64,000 nucleotides of DNA from CAVQJU01 sp963755195. Lineage in GTDB: Bacteria; Acidobacteriota; Vicinamibacteria; Vicinamibacterales; CAVVIG01. Below the pieces are notes generated by a model. The model made no database searches. It was given only the letters and a program-made list of their open reading frames with translations, and was not told where the DNA came from. The translations under genes were made by a program, and so were the position numbers. Position 1 is the stretch's first letter. Every line of letters starts with the position of its first letter. The DNA lies in assembly GCA_963755195.1 (NCBI GenBank), contig CAVWIZ010000002.1, positions 558,001 to 622,000 on the forward strand, written 5' to 3'. This document shows positions 16,871 through 26,053 of this stretch, piece after piece.

Positions 16871-16880
16871 ATTATAGAAT
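16871..16880. promoter_or_regulatory. Overlapping divergent -10 boxes (GHMP kinase / nagZ)
   Basis: TATAAT on the minus strand (16876-16871) ends 6 bp before the GHMP kinase GTG. On the plus strand TAGAAT (16875-16880) lies 11 bp before the nagZ ATG. The two cores share two bases, so polymerase binding on one side should exclude the other. No convincing -35 boxes are seen. Confidence 0.45.
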
Positions 16881-16891
16881 CGTTCCGACAC

Positions 16892-17998
16892 ATGTCGTCT
16901 GGCTCACTTCGGCGTCAGATCGGTCGGCTCCTCGTGGCAGGGTTCGACGGCCAGCAGGTGCCCGTGGAGCTCAAGGCGCTTGCGCGCGAGTTTGGGCTGG
17001 GCGGCGTCATTGTGTTCGCCAGGAATGTCGCCGAGCCGGCACAGGTCGCCGAACTGTGCTACGAGGCGGCCCGGCTCGTTCCGGACCTTCCGCTATGGGT
17101 CAGCGTGGACCAGGAGGGCGGCCGCGTCGCGCGGCTGAAAGCGCCGTTCACCGAGTGGCCGCCGATGGCGACCCTGGGCCGAAGCGGCGATCTCCGCCTG
17201 GCCGAACGGTTCGCGCGGGCGCTGGCCGCCGAGCTGCGGGCGGTCGGCGTCACGCTCGACTACGCGCCGGTGCTCGATGTGTTGACGACGGCGAGCAACC
17301 CCGTGATTGGGGATCGCGCGCTGGCGGGCGAGGCCGCGCTTGTCGCGCGGCTTGGCGCCGTCATCATTCGCTCGCTCCAGGGCGAGGGCATCGCCGCGTG
17401 CGGCAAACACTTCCCGGGCCACGGCGATACCACGGTGGATTCGCATCATGCGCTGCCGCTCGTCGAGCACCCGCCGGACCGGCTGCGGGCCGTGGAGCTT
17501 CTCCCGTTCCGGGCCGCCGTTGACGCCGAGGTGGCCACCATCATGACCGCGCACCTCCTCGTGCCTTCGCTCGACGAGAAGCGGCCGGCAACCTTGTCCC
17601 GGCGAATCGTGACCGAGCTGCTGCGCGGCGAGCTGCAGTACGACGGCGTGATTCTGAGCGACGATCTCGAGATGAAGGCCATCGCCAACGACTACGCCGT
17701 TCCCGCCGCCGCGGTCCTGGCCGTCGAGGCCGGCTGCGACGGCGTGCTGATTTGCAGCGCAAACTACGACCCAGCAGGCGGCCGCGCTCGAGGCCCTCAT
17801 CCGCGCTGTCGAAAACGGGACGCTTCCGTTCACGCGTGTGGACGACGCGCTCGTGCGGCAGCGGCGGGCGAAGGAGCGATTTCTGGCGGCTCCGTCGGTA
17901 TCACGCTCGGACGTCCGATGGGGGAGCAGGCGTTGCTGCGGGTGCTGGGCCGTGACGAGCACCGCCGGATTGCCGACGAGATGGCGCGGTTCCTGTGA
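16892..17998 (+). CDS. nagZ: Beta-N-acetylhexosaminidase NagZ, C-terminal part with two compensating frameshifts
   Basis: GH3 enzyme that removes GlcNAc from muropeptides during cell-wall recycling. Family signatures are intact: GFDGQQVP, GVIVFARN, VSVDQEGGRV, APVLDV, CGKHFPGHGDTTVDSH (catalytic His and Asp) and GVILSDDLEMKAI (nucleophile Asp). From about 17770 to 17910 the expected sequence (TQQAAALEALIRAVENG and RQRRAKERFLAAP) is in another frame, and the original frame resumes for the C-terminus, so two small indels are present although the frame stays open. First gene of a coupled murein operon; the stop overlaps the ldcA GTG. Confidence 0.88.
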   Translation: MSSGSLRRQIGRLLVAGFDGQQVPVELKALAREFGLGGVIVFARNVAEPAQVAELCYEAARLVPDLPLWVSVDQEGGRVARLKAPFTEWPPMATLGRSGDLRLAERFARALAAELRAVGVTLDYAPVLDVLTTASNPVIGDRALAGEAALVARLGAVIIRSLQGEGIAACGKHFPGHGDTTVDSHHALPLVEHPPDRLRAVELLPFRAAVDAEVATIMTAHLLVPSLDEKRPATLSRRIVTELLRGELQYDGVILSDDLEMKAIANDYAVPAAAVLAVEAGCDGVLICSANYDPAGGRARGPHPRCRKRDASVHACGRRARAAAAGEGAISGGSVGITLGRPMGEQALLRVLGRDEHRRIADEMARFL

Positions 17999-18921
17999 GG
18001 CTCAGGCCTCGCGCGCTTGAACCCGGCGCGCGTCTCGCCGTCGTGGCCCCGGCCAGTACGTTCAGCCGCGACGAATTCGACAGGGGCGTCGAGGAAATTC
18101 GACAGCTGGGTTTCGTCCCCGTGCACGACGACTCCGTCTTTGCGAGGAAGGGCTACCTGGCAGGCTCGGCCGAGGTCAGGGCGGCCGCGATTCTGGCGGC
18201 ATGGCGCGACCCGTCGATCGCGGGTCTCATTGGCGTTCGGGGTGGATACGGCAGCGCCCAGATTCTGCCGCTCCTCGATCGCGACGAAGCGCGGCGCGCC
18301 CGCAAGGCGTTCATCGGCTACAGCGATGTCACCGCGGTGCTGACGTTTCTGACCACCCTCTGCGATCTCGTGGCGTTTCACGGTCCGATGCTGGTCGGCC
18401 GCCTGGGAGGGGGCAGGGCCGGGTACGATCGCGATTCGTTTCTTGCAGCCCTCAGCCGTCGCGAGCCGATGGGCGAGCTGTCATCGCCCTCCCTCGACAC
18501 CATCCGGCCGGGAGAAGCCGCCGGCGTGCTGCTCGGCGGGACGTTGACGCAGTTGCTGGCTTCGCTTGGGACGCCCTTTGCGTTCGCGCCGCCGCCCGGC
18601 TACGTGCTCTTTCTCGACGAAGTCGGTGAGCGGCCCTATCGGTTGGACCGCATGGTGACGCAGCTCCGCCAGACCGGCCTCCTTTCCCGCGCCGCGGCGG
18701 TGGTCGTCGGCGAGCTGCCGCGGTGCGACGAACCATCCGGCGATCCGACGGCGCGCGCCGTGATGGCGGACCTGCTCGCTGATTTCCCGGGGCCCGTGGT
18801 GATTGGCTTCCCCTCCGGCCACACGATCGGTCCGGCGATGACGCTGCCGTTCGGCGTGTCGTGCCGCGTGATTGCGGGCAGCCGGCCGCGGCTCGTGATC
18901 GAAGAAGCGGCGGTCGAATGA
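17995..18921 (+). CDS. ldcA: LD-carboxypeptidase
   Basis: Serine peptidase (family S66) removing the terminal D-Ala from murein tetrapeptides in the cytoplasm. 308 residues. LAVVAPAS at the start, IGVRGGYGSAQILPLLD, nucleophile Ser in GYSDVTAVL, GTLTQLLASLGTP, FLDEVGERPYRLDRMVTQL with the catalytic Glu, and a C-terminal GFPSGHT with the His. GTG 17995 overlaps the nagZ stop; the 3' end overlaps the mpl ATG. Neighbours on both sides are murein-recycling genes. Confidence 0.92.
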   Translation: MRLRPRALEPGARLAVVAPASTFSRDEFDRGVEEIRQLGFVPVHDDSVFARKGYLAGSAEVRAAAILAAWRDPSIAGLIGVRGGYGSAQILPLLDRDEARRARKAFIGYSDVTAVLTFLTTLCDLVAFHGPMLVGRLGGGRAGYDRDSFLAALSRREPMGELSSPSLDTIRPGEAAGVLLGGTLTQLLASLGTPFAFAPPPGYVLFLDEVGERPYRLDRMVTQLRQTGLLSRAAAVVVGELPRCDEPSGDPTARAVMADLLADFPGPVVIGFPSGHTIGPAMTLPFGVSCRVIAGSRPRLVIEEAAVE

Positions 18922-20312
18922 CATTCCATCTCATCGGCATCTGCGGCACCGCCATGGCGACGCTCGCGGCCATGCTGAAACGCAAGGGCGCCGTCGTCCG
19001 CGGATCCGATCAGGACGTCTATCCACCGATGAGCGACTTCCTCGCGGACGAAGACATCCCGGTGCTCACCGGTTTTCGCGCCGAGCACATCACGAGCGAC
19101 ATCGACTTCGTGGTTGTCGGGAACGCCATCTCGCGCGGCAACCCGGAGCTCGAAGAGGTCCTCGATCGCAAGATTCGGTACGGCTCGCTGCCCGAGGCGA
19201 TTCGCGACCATTTCTTATGGGGCGCGCGCTCGATCGTGATTGCCGGCACGCACGGGAAAACGACGACGACGTCGTTGACGGGGTGGGTGCTGACGCACGG
19301 CGGCCTCGATCCAAGCGTCCTGGTGGGCGGCGTGGCGAAGAACTTCGGCGAGCACGGGTCGAGCTATCGACTGGGCGGCGGACGCGAATTCGTCATCGAG
19401 GGCGACGAGTACGACAGCGCGTTCTTCGACAAGACCGCCAAGTTCCTCAAGTACGTGCCCGACATCGCCGTGGTCAACAACGTCGAATTCGATCATGCCG
19501 ACATCTATCCCGACTTCGAGGCGGTGTCGCTGGCGTTCCGGCGCCTGGTGAATCTCGTGCCGCGCCGCGGTTTGCTGGTGATCGGCGCAGACGACCCGGG
19601 GGCCAGGGCGTTGACAGCGTTCGCCAAATCCCGGGTCGAAACATTTGGCATGAGCGACGATGTCGATTGGCAGGCGTACGAGGTGACACCGAAAGACGGT
19701 CGGACGGGGTTCAAGGTCAGAAGGCACCGGGCGCCGTTTGCCACATTCGACGTTCCGATGGTCGGCGCGCACAACGTGCGTAACTCGCTGGCGGCCATCG
19801 CCGTCGCGAGCGAGGTCGGCCTGTCCCCCGAGCGCATCGGAGAGGGCCTTCGGACCTTTGCCGGGATCAAACGCCGGCTCGAGGTCGTCGGCACGGCGAG
19901 CGGCGTGACGGTGTACGACGATTTCGCCCACCATCCCACGGCCGTCGCCGAAACACTGGCAGGCGTGAGAGCCTCGCAGCCGGCCGCGCGAATCTGGGCC
20001 GTATTCGAGCCGCGGTCGGCCTCGTCGTGCCGCCGCGTATTTCAAGACGACTTCGCCAGGGCCTTCAGCGCTGCCGACGAGGTGCTCATCGCGCCGATCT
20101 TTCGATCGACTCTTCCCGCTGCCGAGCGGCTGTCGGTTCCGCAACTCGTGCGCGACTTGAACGATCGCGGCCGGTCGGCGCACGAAGCGGAAACGATCGA
20201 CGACATCATCGCTGCCATCGTGTCGAAACACCGTCAGGGCGATCTCGTGGTGATCATGTCGAACGGAGCGTTTGGCGGCATCCATCAGAAGCTGCTCCAT
20301 GCGCTCGCGTGA
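18918..20312 (+). CDS. mpl: UDP-MurNAc:L-Ala-gamma-D-Glu-meso-DAP ligase Mpl
   Basis: Reattaches the recycled murein tripeptide to UDP-MurNAc. 464 residues from ATG 18918 (ATGA overlap with ldcA). Mur-ligase motifs: N-terminal HLIGICGTAMATLA, ATP loop GTHGKTTTTS (about 110-119), VVNNVEFDHADIY, GAHNVRNSLAAIA, and VYDDFAHHPTAV. The wording of the N-terminus and the DFAHHPTA segment fits Mpl better than MurC, as does the company of nagZ and ldcA. Implies a meso-DAP type peptidoglycan. Confidence 0.92.
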   Translation: MTFHLIGICGTAMATLAAMLKRKGAVVRGSDQDVYPPMSDFLADEDIPVLTGFRAEHITSDIDFVVVGNAISRGNPELEEVLDRKIRYGSLPEAIRDHFLWGARSIVIAGTHGKTTTTSLTGWVLTHGGLDPSVLVGGVAKNFGEHGSSYRLGGGREFVIEGDEYDSAFFDKTAKFLKYVPDIAVVNNVEFDHADIYPDFEAVSLAFRRLVNLVPRRGLLVIGADDPGARALTAFAKSRVETFGMSDDVDWQAYEVTPKDGRTGFKVRRHRAPFATFDVPMVGAHNVRNSLAAIAVASEVGLSPERIGEGLRTFAGIKRRLEVVGTASGVTVYDDFAHHPTAVAETLAGVRASQPAARIWAVFEPRSASSCRRVFQDDFARAFSAADEVLIAPIFRSTLPAAERLSVPQLVRDLNDRGRSAHEAETIDDIIAAIVSKHRQGDLVVIMSNGAFGGIHQKLLHALA

Positions 20313-20327
20313 CCCTGTGACCCTGTG
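20309..20327 (+). repeat. Short GTGACCCT word repeat at the mpl/pxpB junction
   Basis: GTGACCCT GTGACCCT GTGAAAA: two and a half copies that contain the mpl stop and provide the GTG start of pxpB. A miniature version of the word islands seen elsewhere. Confidence 0.5.
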
Positions 20328-21038
20328 AAAATATTCCGCATCGTCCCCGCCGGCGACTCCGCGCTGGTGGTCGAGTTCGAGGATCGGATTGATCCGGCCG
20401 TCAACGCGCGAGCCGTGGCCCTGGCCGACGCGCTTCGCGCGAAACCCATTGGCGGTGTTCGCGACGTGGTGCCGACGTATCGATCCGTGGCGATCTATTT
20501 TGATCCCCTGCAGACGAATCAGGATGCACTGCTCGCTCGGCTCGAGCACGACGCCGGGCGACCGGCGCGGGCCGTCCAGCGCACCGCCGAAGCCATCCAC
20601 ATACCTGTGTGCTACGGCGGTGAACTGGGTCCGGACCTGGGGGAGGTCGCCGAATTCGGGAAGTTGAGCGAGCCGGCCGTGATCGATCTCCATGTGGGCG
20701 CGACGTACCGCGTGTTCATGCTCGGGTTCCTGCCCGGCTTCGCGTACATGGGCAGCGTCGACGCGCGGATTGCCGCGCCACGCCGCGAGACGCCGCGCCT
20801 GCGCGTGCCGCGCGGCGCCGTGGGTATCGCGGGCGCGCAGACTGGAATCTATCCCGCAGAAACGCCGGGAGGCTGGCAACTGATCGGCCGAACCCCGGTA
20901 CGGCCGTTCGATTCGACGCGACCAGAGCCGTTTCTTGTCAGGCCGGGTGACGACGTGCGGTTTTTCGCGATCGATCGATCGGAGTTCGACCGCCTGGAGT
21001 CCGAAGACCGTGCGCGTCAGACGGCGGGCCGCCCATGA
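20325..21038 (+). CDS. pxpB: 5-oxoprolinase subunit PxpB (KipI-like)
   Basis: Subunit of the ATP-dependent 5-oxoprolinase PxpABC; formerly KipI, an inhibitor of KinA in Bacillus. 237 residues: PAGDSALVVEF at the start, DVVPTYRSVAIYFDP, and the conserved C-terminal FMLGFLPGFAYMG, RRETPRLRVPRGAVGIAG and TGIYPAETPGGWQLIGRTP. GTG 20325 lies in a short repeat 12 bp after mpl. Followed at once by pxpC. The third subunit PxpA is not encoded here; the location inside a murein operon is unusual. Confidence 0.9.
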   Translation: MKIFRIVPAGDSALVVEFEDRIDPAVNARAVALADALRAKPIGGVRDVVPTYRSVAIYFDPLQTNQDALLARLEHDAGRPARAVQRTAEAIHIPVCYGGELGPDLGEVAEFGKLSEPAVIDLHVGATYRVFMLGFLPGFAYMGSVDARIAAPRRETPRLRVPRGAVGIAGAQTGIYPAETPGGWQLIGRTPVRPFDSTRPEPFLVRPGDDVRFFAIDRSEFDRLESEDRARQTAGRP

Positions 21039-21988
21039 CCTGGGTTCACATCACGAAGTCTGGATGGCTGACGACCGTGCAAGACCTGGGGCGCTGGGGC
21101 TTTCAGTCGCTTGGGGTGTCGGTGGCCGGCGCGATGGATCCCTATTCGCATCGCCTCGCGAACGCCATGGCCGGCAATTCCGCCGACGCGGCGACGCTCG
21201 AGGTGACGCTCGTGGGCCCGGAACTGGTGTTCGAAGACGAGCGGCTTGTCGCGATTGCGGGCGCCCGGTTCGACGTGTCGCTTGACGGCACGTCTGTGCC
21301 GGCTGCCAGCGCGATGGTGGTGCCGGCCGGTGCGACGTTGCGGTTCGGCCGGCGCGTGCGCGGCGCGCGAGCGTATCTGGCCGTTGCCGGCGGGATCGCG
21401 ACGCCGAAGTTCCTCGGTAGCCGGGCGACGCACCTTCCAAGCGCAATGGGCGGCGTGGACGGACGGGCTCTCAGGGCCGGAGATAGGCTGCCGCTCGGTC
21501 CGGTCACGAGCCGTCCCGCCCCCGAGCGCCTCGCGCCGACACCTGCCGGGCACACCGATCGCGACTTGCCTGACGGACGGGCGACACTTCGCGTGTTGCC
21601 GGGACCGCAAACCGAACGCTTTGCCGCCGACGCACTCGATACGTTGCAGTCGGCCCCGTACAGCATCACCGCCAACTCGAATCGCATGGGTTTCAGGCTG
21701 GACGGACCTCCGCTCTCCCATGCGCACGGCGCCGACGTGATCTCCGATTCAACGCCGCTCGGTGTGCTGCAGGTGCCGGCGTCAGGTCAGCCGATTCTTC
21801 TCATGGCCGATCGGCAAACGGCCGGCGGCTACCCGAAGCTCGCCACCGTCATCAGCGCCGACATCGGCCTTGCGGGCCAGCTCGGACCGGGCGACGCCGT
21901 CTCGTTTGCCGAGTGCTCGCCGCGCGACGCGCTGGCGGCGTTGATCGCGCAGGAGCGAAGCCTGATGTCTGCCGAGACGTATCGATGA
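21035..21988 (+). CDS. pxpC: 5-oxoprolinase subunit PxpC (KipA-like)
   Basis: Biotin-dependent-carboxyltransferase-like subunit of 5-oxoprolinase. 317 residues: SGWLTTVQDLGRWGFQSLGV, GAMDPYSHRLAN, RAYLAVAGGIATPKFLGSR, VLPGPQTERF, NSNRMGFRLDGP and PILLMADRQTAGGYPKLA. ATG 21035 overlaps the pxpB stop; the end overlaps the murB ATG. Pairs with PxpB; without PxpA in sight the exact activity here is unproven. Confidence 0.9.
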   Translation: MTWVHITKSGWLTTVQDLGRWGFQSLGVSVAGAMDPYSHRLANAMAGNSADAATLEVTLVGPELVFEDERLVAIAGARFDVSLDGTSVPAASAMVVPAGATLRFGRRVRGARAYLAVAGGIATPKFLGSRATHLPSAMGGVDGRALRAGDRLPLGPVTSRPAPERLAPTPAGHTDRDLPDGRATLRVLPGPQTERFAADALDTLQSAPYSITANSNRMGFRLDGPPLSHAHGADVISDSTPLGVLQVPASGQPILLMADRQTAGGYPKLATVISADIGLAGQLGPGDAVSFAECSPRDALAALIAQERSLMSAETYR

Positions 21989-22926
21989 CGCCGGGATTTG
22001 CGGAGGCGTTCGAGAACGCGCTCGGCGCCGGACGTCTGCGACATGGCTGCCCGCTGGCGCCGTTCACGACGTTCCGCGTTGGCGGACCCGCGGAATGGCT
22101 GTTCGAAGCGCGGACGAGCGACGAGATCGTGGACGCGCTGGCGCTGACGCACAAGATGGGCGTACCGGTCACACTGCTGGGCGGCGGGTCGAATGTGCTC
22201 GTGTCCGACGCGGGCGTTCGCGGGTTGGTGATAAGAGTTCGCGGCGGGGAGATCCGGCACACCGACACGGGCTGCGTTCGGGCCGACGCGGCCGTGACGA
22301 TCAACGGCCTGGTCCGGTGGACCATCACCCACCACCTCGCGGGGCTCGAAGCCTGGGCTGGAACACCGGGCACAGTCGGCGGAGCGGTGTTCGGCAATGC
22401 GCACTTCGGCGGCCGCTTGATTGGCGAGCTGGTGACCCGGGCGCGGCTGGTCACCCGGGAGGGCGTCACGCTCGACGTGCCTCGAAGCGAGATGGCGTTC
22501 GGCTACGATCACAGCCGGCTCCAGACCTCCGGCGAGACTCTGTTGTGGGCGGAGTTCGAGGTGAGCGCCGGCGACCCTGCCGCGCTCCGGACCACCGCAC
22601 GCGCGTCGCTCGCCTTTCGCAAGCGCACGCAGCCGCTCGACACGCCGAGCGCGGGATGCGTCTTTCGAAATCCCCAACCCGGGCGCGACGTGGTCCCCGA
22701 CGGCCTTCCGTGGTCGGCCGGCGCGCTGGTCGATCACGCAGGCCTCAAGGGGGCGGCGGCCGGCGGGGCGCGCGTCTCGACGACCCACGGAAACTTCATC
22801 GTCCACGACGGGACGGCGACCGCGCGCGACATCCGCCTGCTCATCGAGCGCTGCCGGAGCGCCGTTCACGAGAAGTTCGGGGTCGAGCTGAGAGAGGAAA
22901 TCGTGTACCTTGGCAACTTCGACTGA
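21985..22926 (+). CDS. murB: UDP-N-acetylenolpyruvoylglucosamine reductase MurB
   Basis: FAD enzyme reducing the enolpyruvyl group to form UDP-MurNAc. 313 residues from ATG 21985, overlapping the pxpC stop. Motifs: NTFR-like TTFRVGGPAEW, FAD loop LLGGGSNVLVSD, GTPGTVGGAVFGNAHF, the GCVFRNP segment, and the C-terminal catalytic-Glu segment LREEIVYLG. The shorter C-terminal build and GCVFRNP put it in the type II group. Followed by murA after 30 bp. Confidence 0.95.
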   Translation: MTPGFAEAFENALGAGRLRHGCPLAPFTTFRVGGPAEWLFEARTSDEIVDALALTHKMGVPVTLLGGGSNVLVSDAGVRGLVIRVRGGEIRHTDTGCVRADAAVTINGLVRWTITHHLAGLEAWAGTPGTVGGAVFGNAHFGGRLIGELVTRARLVTREGVTLDVPRSEMAFGYDHSRLQTSGETLLWAEFEVSAGDPAALRTTARASLAFRKRTQPLDTPSAGCVFRNPQPGRDVVPDGLPWSAGALVDHAGLKGAAAGGARVSTTHGNFIVHDGTATARDIRLLIERCRSAVHEKFGVELREEIVYLGNFD

Positions 22927-22956
22927 CAACCAACGAACCGCAACCAGCGGACCCTT

Positions 22957-24210
22957 ATGTCCACGTTGATGATAGAAGGCGGCCGGCGCCTGTCCGGATC
23001 CGTTGAAGTGGAAGGTAACAAGAATGCCGCGTTGCCGCTGCTGGCCGCGTGCGCGCTGACGACCGAAGAATGCGTGCTGACGAACGTGCCTCGGATCAAG
23101 GACGTCGAGGCGATGGCGCATTTGCTGGTCGATCTTGGCGCGCACGTCGACGGCATCGGGACAACGACGCTGCGCGTTCGATGCGAGAAGATTGTCAAAG
23201 ACGAGCCGGACGCGGCCCTCGTCGGCCGTCTGCGCGGATCGGTGCTGCTCCTCGGCCCCCTGCTGGCGCGGCGCGGGCGCGCGCGGCTGGCGCTTCCGGG
23301 CGGCGACTTTCCTGCGCGCCGATCGATTTCGACCCACCTCGAGGCGCTCGTGGCCATGGGCGCGCGCCTCTTGCCCGGCACCGGTCACCAGCTTGACGTG
23401 CCGAATGGTCTCAAGCCGGCGTCGATCTACCTGTACGAAGCGTCGGTCACCGGCACCGAAACGGCGTTGCTTGCGGCCGCCGCGGCCAACGGTGCATCTG
23501 AAATCCGGCACGCGGCCTGCGAACCGCATGTCGTCGAGCTCTGCGAATTCCTCGGAAAGCTCGGCGCCAGCGTCAGCGGCGGCGGAACGCCGACCATTCG
23601 CGTCGAAGGCGCCGCGAAGCTCGGGGGCGCACGGCATCAGCTGTGGGGCGACTACATCGAAGCGGGCAGCTGGGCGGTGGTGGCGGCGGTGACCGGCGGC
23701 GAGATCGAAGTGCGCGGCGCTCGGGCCCTCGATCTGGAGGTCGTCGCGGCCGTGCTGGGGCACATGGGGATCGAGCATCGCATGGATGGCGACGTCTTTC
23801 GCGTGCACCGATCGCAGCCCAAGGCCGCCGGCCGCATCACGACGGGTCTCTGGCCGGGATTCCCCAGCGACCTGGTGAGCCTGTTGACGGTGCTCGCGAC
23901 CCAGTGCGAAGGGCAGACGCTGGTGCACGACTGGCTCTACGAGCTGCGCCTGTTCGCGCTCGAGCAGCTGAGCGGAATGGGCGCCGACCTGTTCCTGTGC
24001 GACCCGCACCGCATCATCGTCACCGGACCGAAGCGGCTGCGCGGCCGCCCGCTCGACAGCCGCGACTTGCGTTCGGGGATGGCGCTCATCGCGGCGGCGC
24101 TGGCGGCCGAGGGAGAGAGCCGTCTGTCGCCGCTCGAAACTGTGGAGAGGGGCTACGGGCGCCTGGTTGAACGCCTGCAGGCGCTCGGCGCGACGGTGGA
24201 GAAGATGTAG
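22957..24210 (+). CDS. murA: UDP-GlcNAc 1-carboxyvinyltransferase MurA, Cys-to-Asp variant
   Basis: First committed step of peptidoglycan synthesis: transfer of enolpyruvate from PEP to UDP-GlcNAc. 417 residues. Lys22 is in EGNKNAALPLL; the catalytic loop reads LPGGDFPARRSISTH, so the usual Cys (115 in E. coli) is Asp117, while the Arg and His equivalent to R120 and H125 are kept; PGFPSD provides the catalytic Asp. An Asp at this place is a known natural cause of fosfomycin resistance in other bacteria. Last gene of the murein operon, convergent with a secretin gene 12 bp away. Confidence 0.93.
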   Translation: MSTLMIEGGRRLSGSVEVEGNKNAALPLLAACALTTEECVLTNVPRIKDVEAMAHLLVDLGAHVDGIGTTTLRVRCEKIVKDEPDAALVGRLRGSVLLLGPLLARRGRARLALPGGDFPARRSISTHLEALVAMGARLLPGTGHQLDVPNGLKPASIYLYEASVTGTETALLAAAAANGASEIRHAACEPHVVELCEFLGKLGASVSGGGTPTIRVEGAAKLGGARHQLWGDYIEAGSWAVVAAVTGGEIEVRGARALDLEVVAAVLGHMGIEHRMDGDVFRVHRSQPKAAGRITTGLWPGFPSDLVSLLTVLATQCEGQTLVHDWLYELRLFALEQLSGMGADLFLCDPHRIIVTGPKRLRGRPLDSRDLRSGMALIAAALAAEGESRLSPLETVERGYGRLVERLQALGATVEKM

Positions 24211-24222
24211 GCGGTTGAAGCC

Positions 24223-26053
24223 TCAGCCCGGCGGCCGAATCGGTCCGATCCCGGGCGGCGGCGCCGAGGGTGGCGGCGCCGGAATCGCCGGCGTGCCTGC
24301 GGGCTCCGTTGGCGCGGGCGTGAACGTCACGGGCGCCGGCACGGGCAACTCGATCAACGGCGTCAGCGAGTCGCGGCCGCCGACCCTGAACGGCCGGAGG
24401 TCGGCCTCGCTCAGATCCAGCACGCGGATGATGTGCGGCGTCAGCGTGAGGATGATGTCGGTCTGCTCGCCCTGTTTCGTCGTGTGCGTGAACAGCTGTC
24501 CGAGGATGGGTATGTCGCTCAGTCCCGGGATCCCTTCGAGCGACCGGCGCTCGTCGTCGCGGATGAGGCCGGCGAGCATGCTGGTTTCACCATCGCGCAG
24601 ACGAATCGTGGTTTTGATCTCGCGATTGGCGAACGTGGGGAGGCCGCCAAACCCGGCCCCAGAAATGCTGGTCACCGCGACGCTCAGCTGGAGCGTCACG
24701 TTGTCGTCGTGATGCGTGCGCGGCGTGAGGTCGATGTTCACGCCGATGTCCTGATACTGATACGACGTGATCGGTTGCTGCGGCGTCCCGCCCGTCGCGA
24801 TGGGCGCGAACGTCGTCACGGGGACTGGAACTTTGTCGCCGAATCTCGCCGTCGCCGTGATGCCTTCCGACGTGCGAAGCTGCGGGTTCGCCAGGACACG
24901 CGCGCTCGAATCGGTTTTGAGCAAACGGTAGTACAACGCCGGAAGGCCTGTCAGCAGGATGTCTGACGCCGACAGGTTCTTGAGCGTCTGCAGCGTGATG
25001 GGCTGATCAACTCCGCCTGGGGCGATCGTCACCGCCCCGTTCAATCCTGGCGATCCCGGCGTGGCGATCTGCAGGCCGTACTCGAGGAGCTTCTTGCGAT
25101 CGACTTCCAGCAGCTCCACGTCGATGATGACTTCCGGCCGCGCCTTGTCGATAGCCGTCAGCACCCGGCCGGCGGCCGCGATGTGCTCGGGCGTGTCCTT
25201 GATCGTGATGCGCGTTGGTGGCCGTGATCGGCGAGATCCGCCGCGCGTCGAGCACCAGCCGGAGGAGATCCATCGTTTCTTTCAGGTCTGCGTTGCTCAA
25301 GTAGAACGTCCGGACGATCTCTTCCTCGTACTCGCGGCGCTTGGCTGGTGTGTCGGGAATGACCACGACGGTCTGCGGCGCGCTGACCCTGAAGAAACTG
25401 CGCGTCGCGCCGGCGACCGTGGTCAATGCATCGTCCAGCGTCGCGTTGCGGAGATCGACCGTGATCGGCGCCTCGCGGAACTGCGTGTCGAAGACCAGGC
25501 TGATGCCGGCAAACCGCGCGATCGTGGTAAACACATCGCGGCTGCTGGCGTCGCGGAATGTGAGCGACGCCGGCATCTTGACGTTCGGCGGCAGATCGAG
25601 GCCGGGAGGCGGCAGGTCCCGCGTCCGATCGATCAGTGATTCGAGCTGTGTCTTGCCTTCGCGCGACACGGCCACCTTGACTCGCAGTTGGTTGCGCGTC
25701 GCCGTCAGCTCGTCGTCAATCGTGGTGCTCGTGGGGTTCAGCTCGGCGGCGACTCCGTATTCGACGAGCGCCTGGTCCAACTTGCCGACCGCGGCGAGGC
25801 GGCGAGCGCGCTGCAGGTGGTCCTCCGACGCCCGTACCTTGGCCCGTTCGAGCCCCTGGCGCGCATCGGGGTCCTCGGGCTTGAGCCGCACCGCCGTGGT
25901 GTACTCGACAACGGCCCGGTCGTAGTCGCGACGAAATTCCGCGTCTCGGCCCTTGTGCAGCGCCGAAGACGCGGCACAGCCGGCGGCGACGAGCGCCACG
26001 ACGATGGCGGCGGCGGGGAGGTTCGTTCTAGCGCTGAGCATCGGTGATGACAT
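24223..26053 (-). CDS. TPR-secretin outer-membrane lipoprotein (GspD/PilQ superfamily), frameshifted
   Basis: Outer-membrane secretin, distinct from PilQ at 44 kb. Starts at ATG 26053 or 26041. Lipobox near residue 30 (AAIVVALVAAGC), TPR-like helices (DRAVVEYTTAVRLKPEDPDA; LDQALVEYGVAAELNP), an STN-like domain (LTFRDASSRDVFTTIA), a NolW-type domain, then the secretin barrel (RVLANPQLRTSEG; LRDGETSMLAGLI; PGLSDIPILGQLF). One extra base near 25205, in the GCGC after ITATN, splits the frame; ITIKDTPEHIA continues in the next. Probably a type II secretion-like or pilus-related pore; no GspE/F/G genes nearby. Confidence 0.82.

Noticed and set aside
15899..16891. Long N-terminal extension of NagZ (ORF open from 15899)
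   Set aside because: It is the antisense of the GHMP kinase gene; NagZ begins at ATG 16892.
24433..24966. Plus-strand ORFs opposite the secretin
   Set aside because: Antisense shadows in a high-GC sequence; the minus-strand frame carries all secretin motifs.
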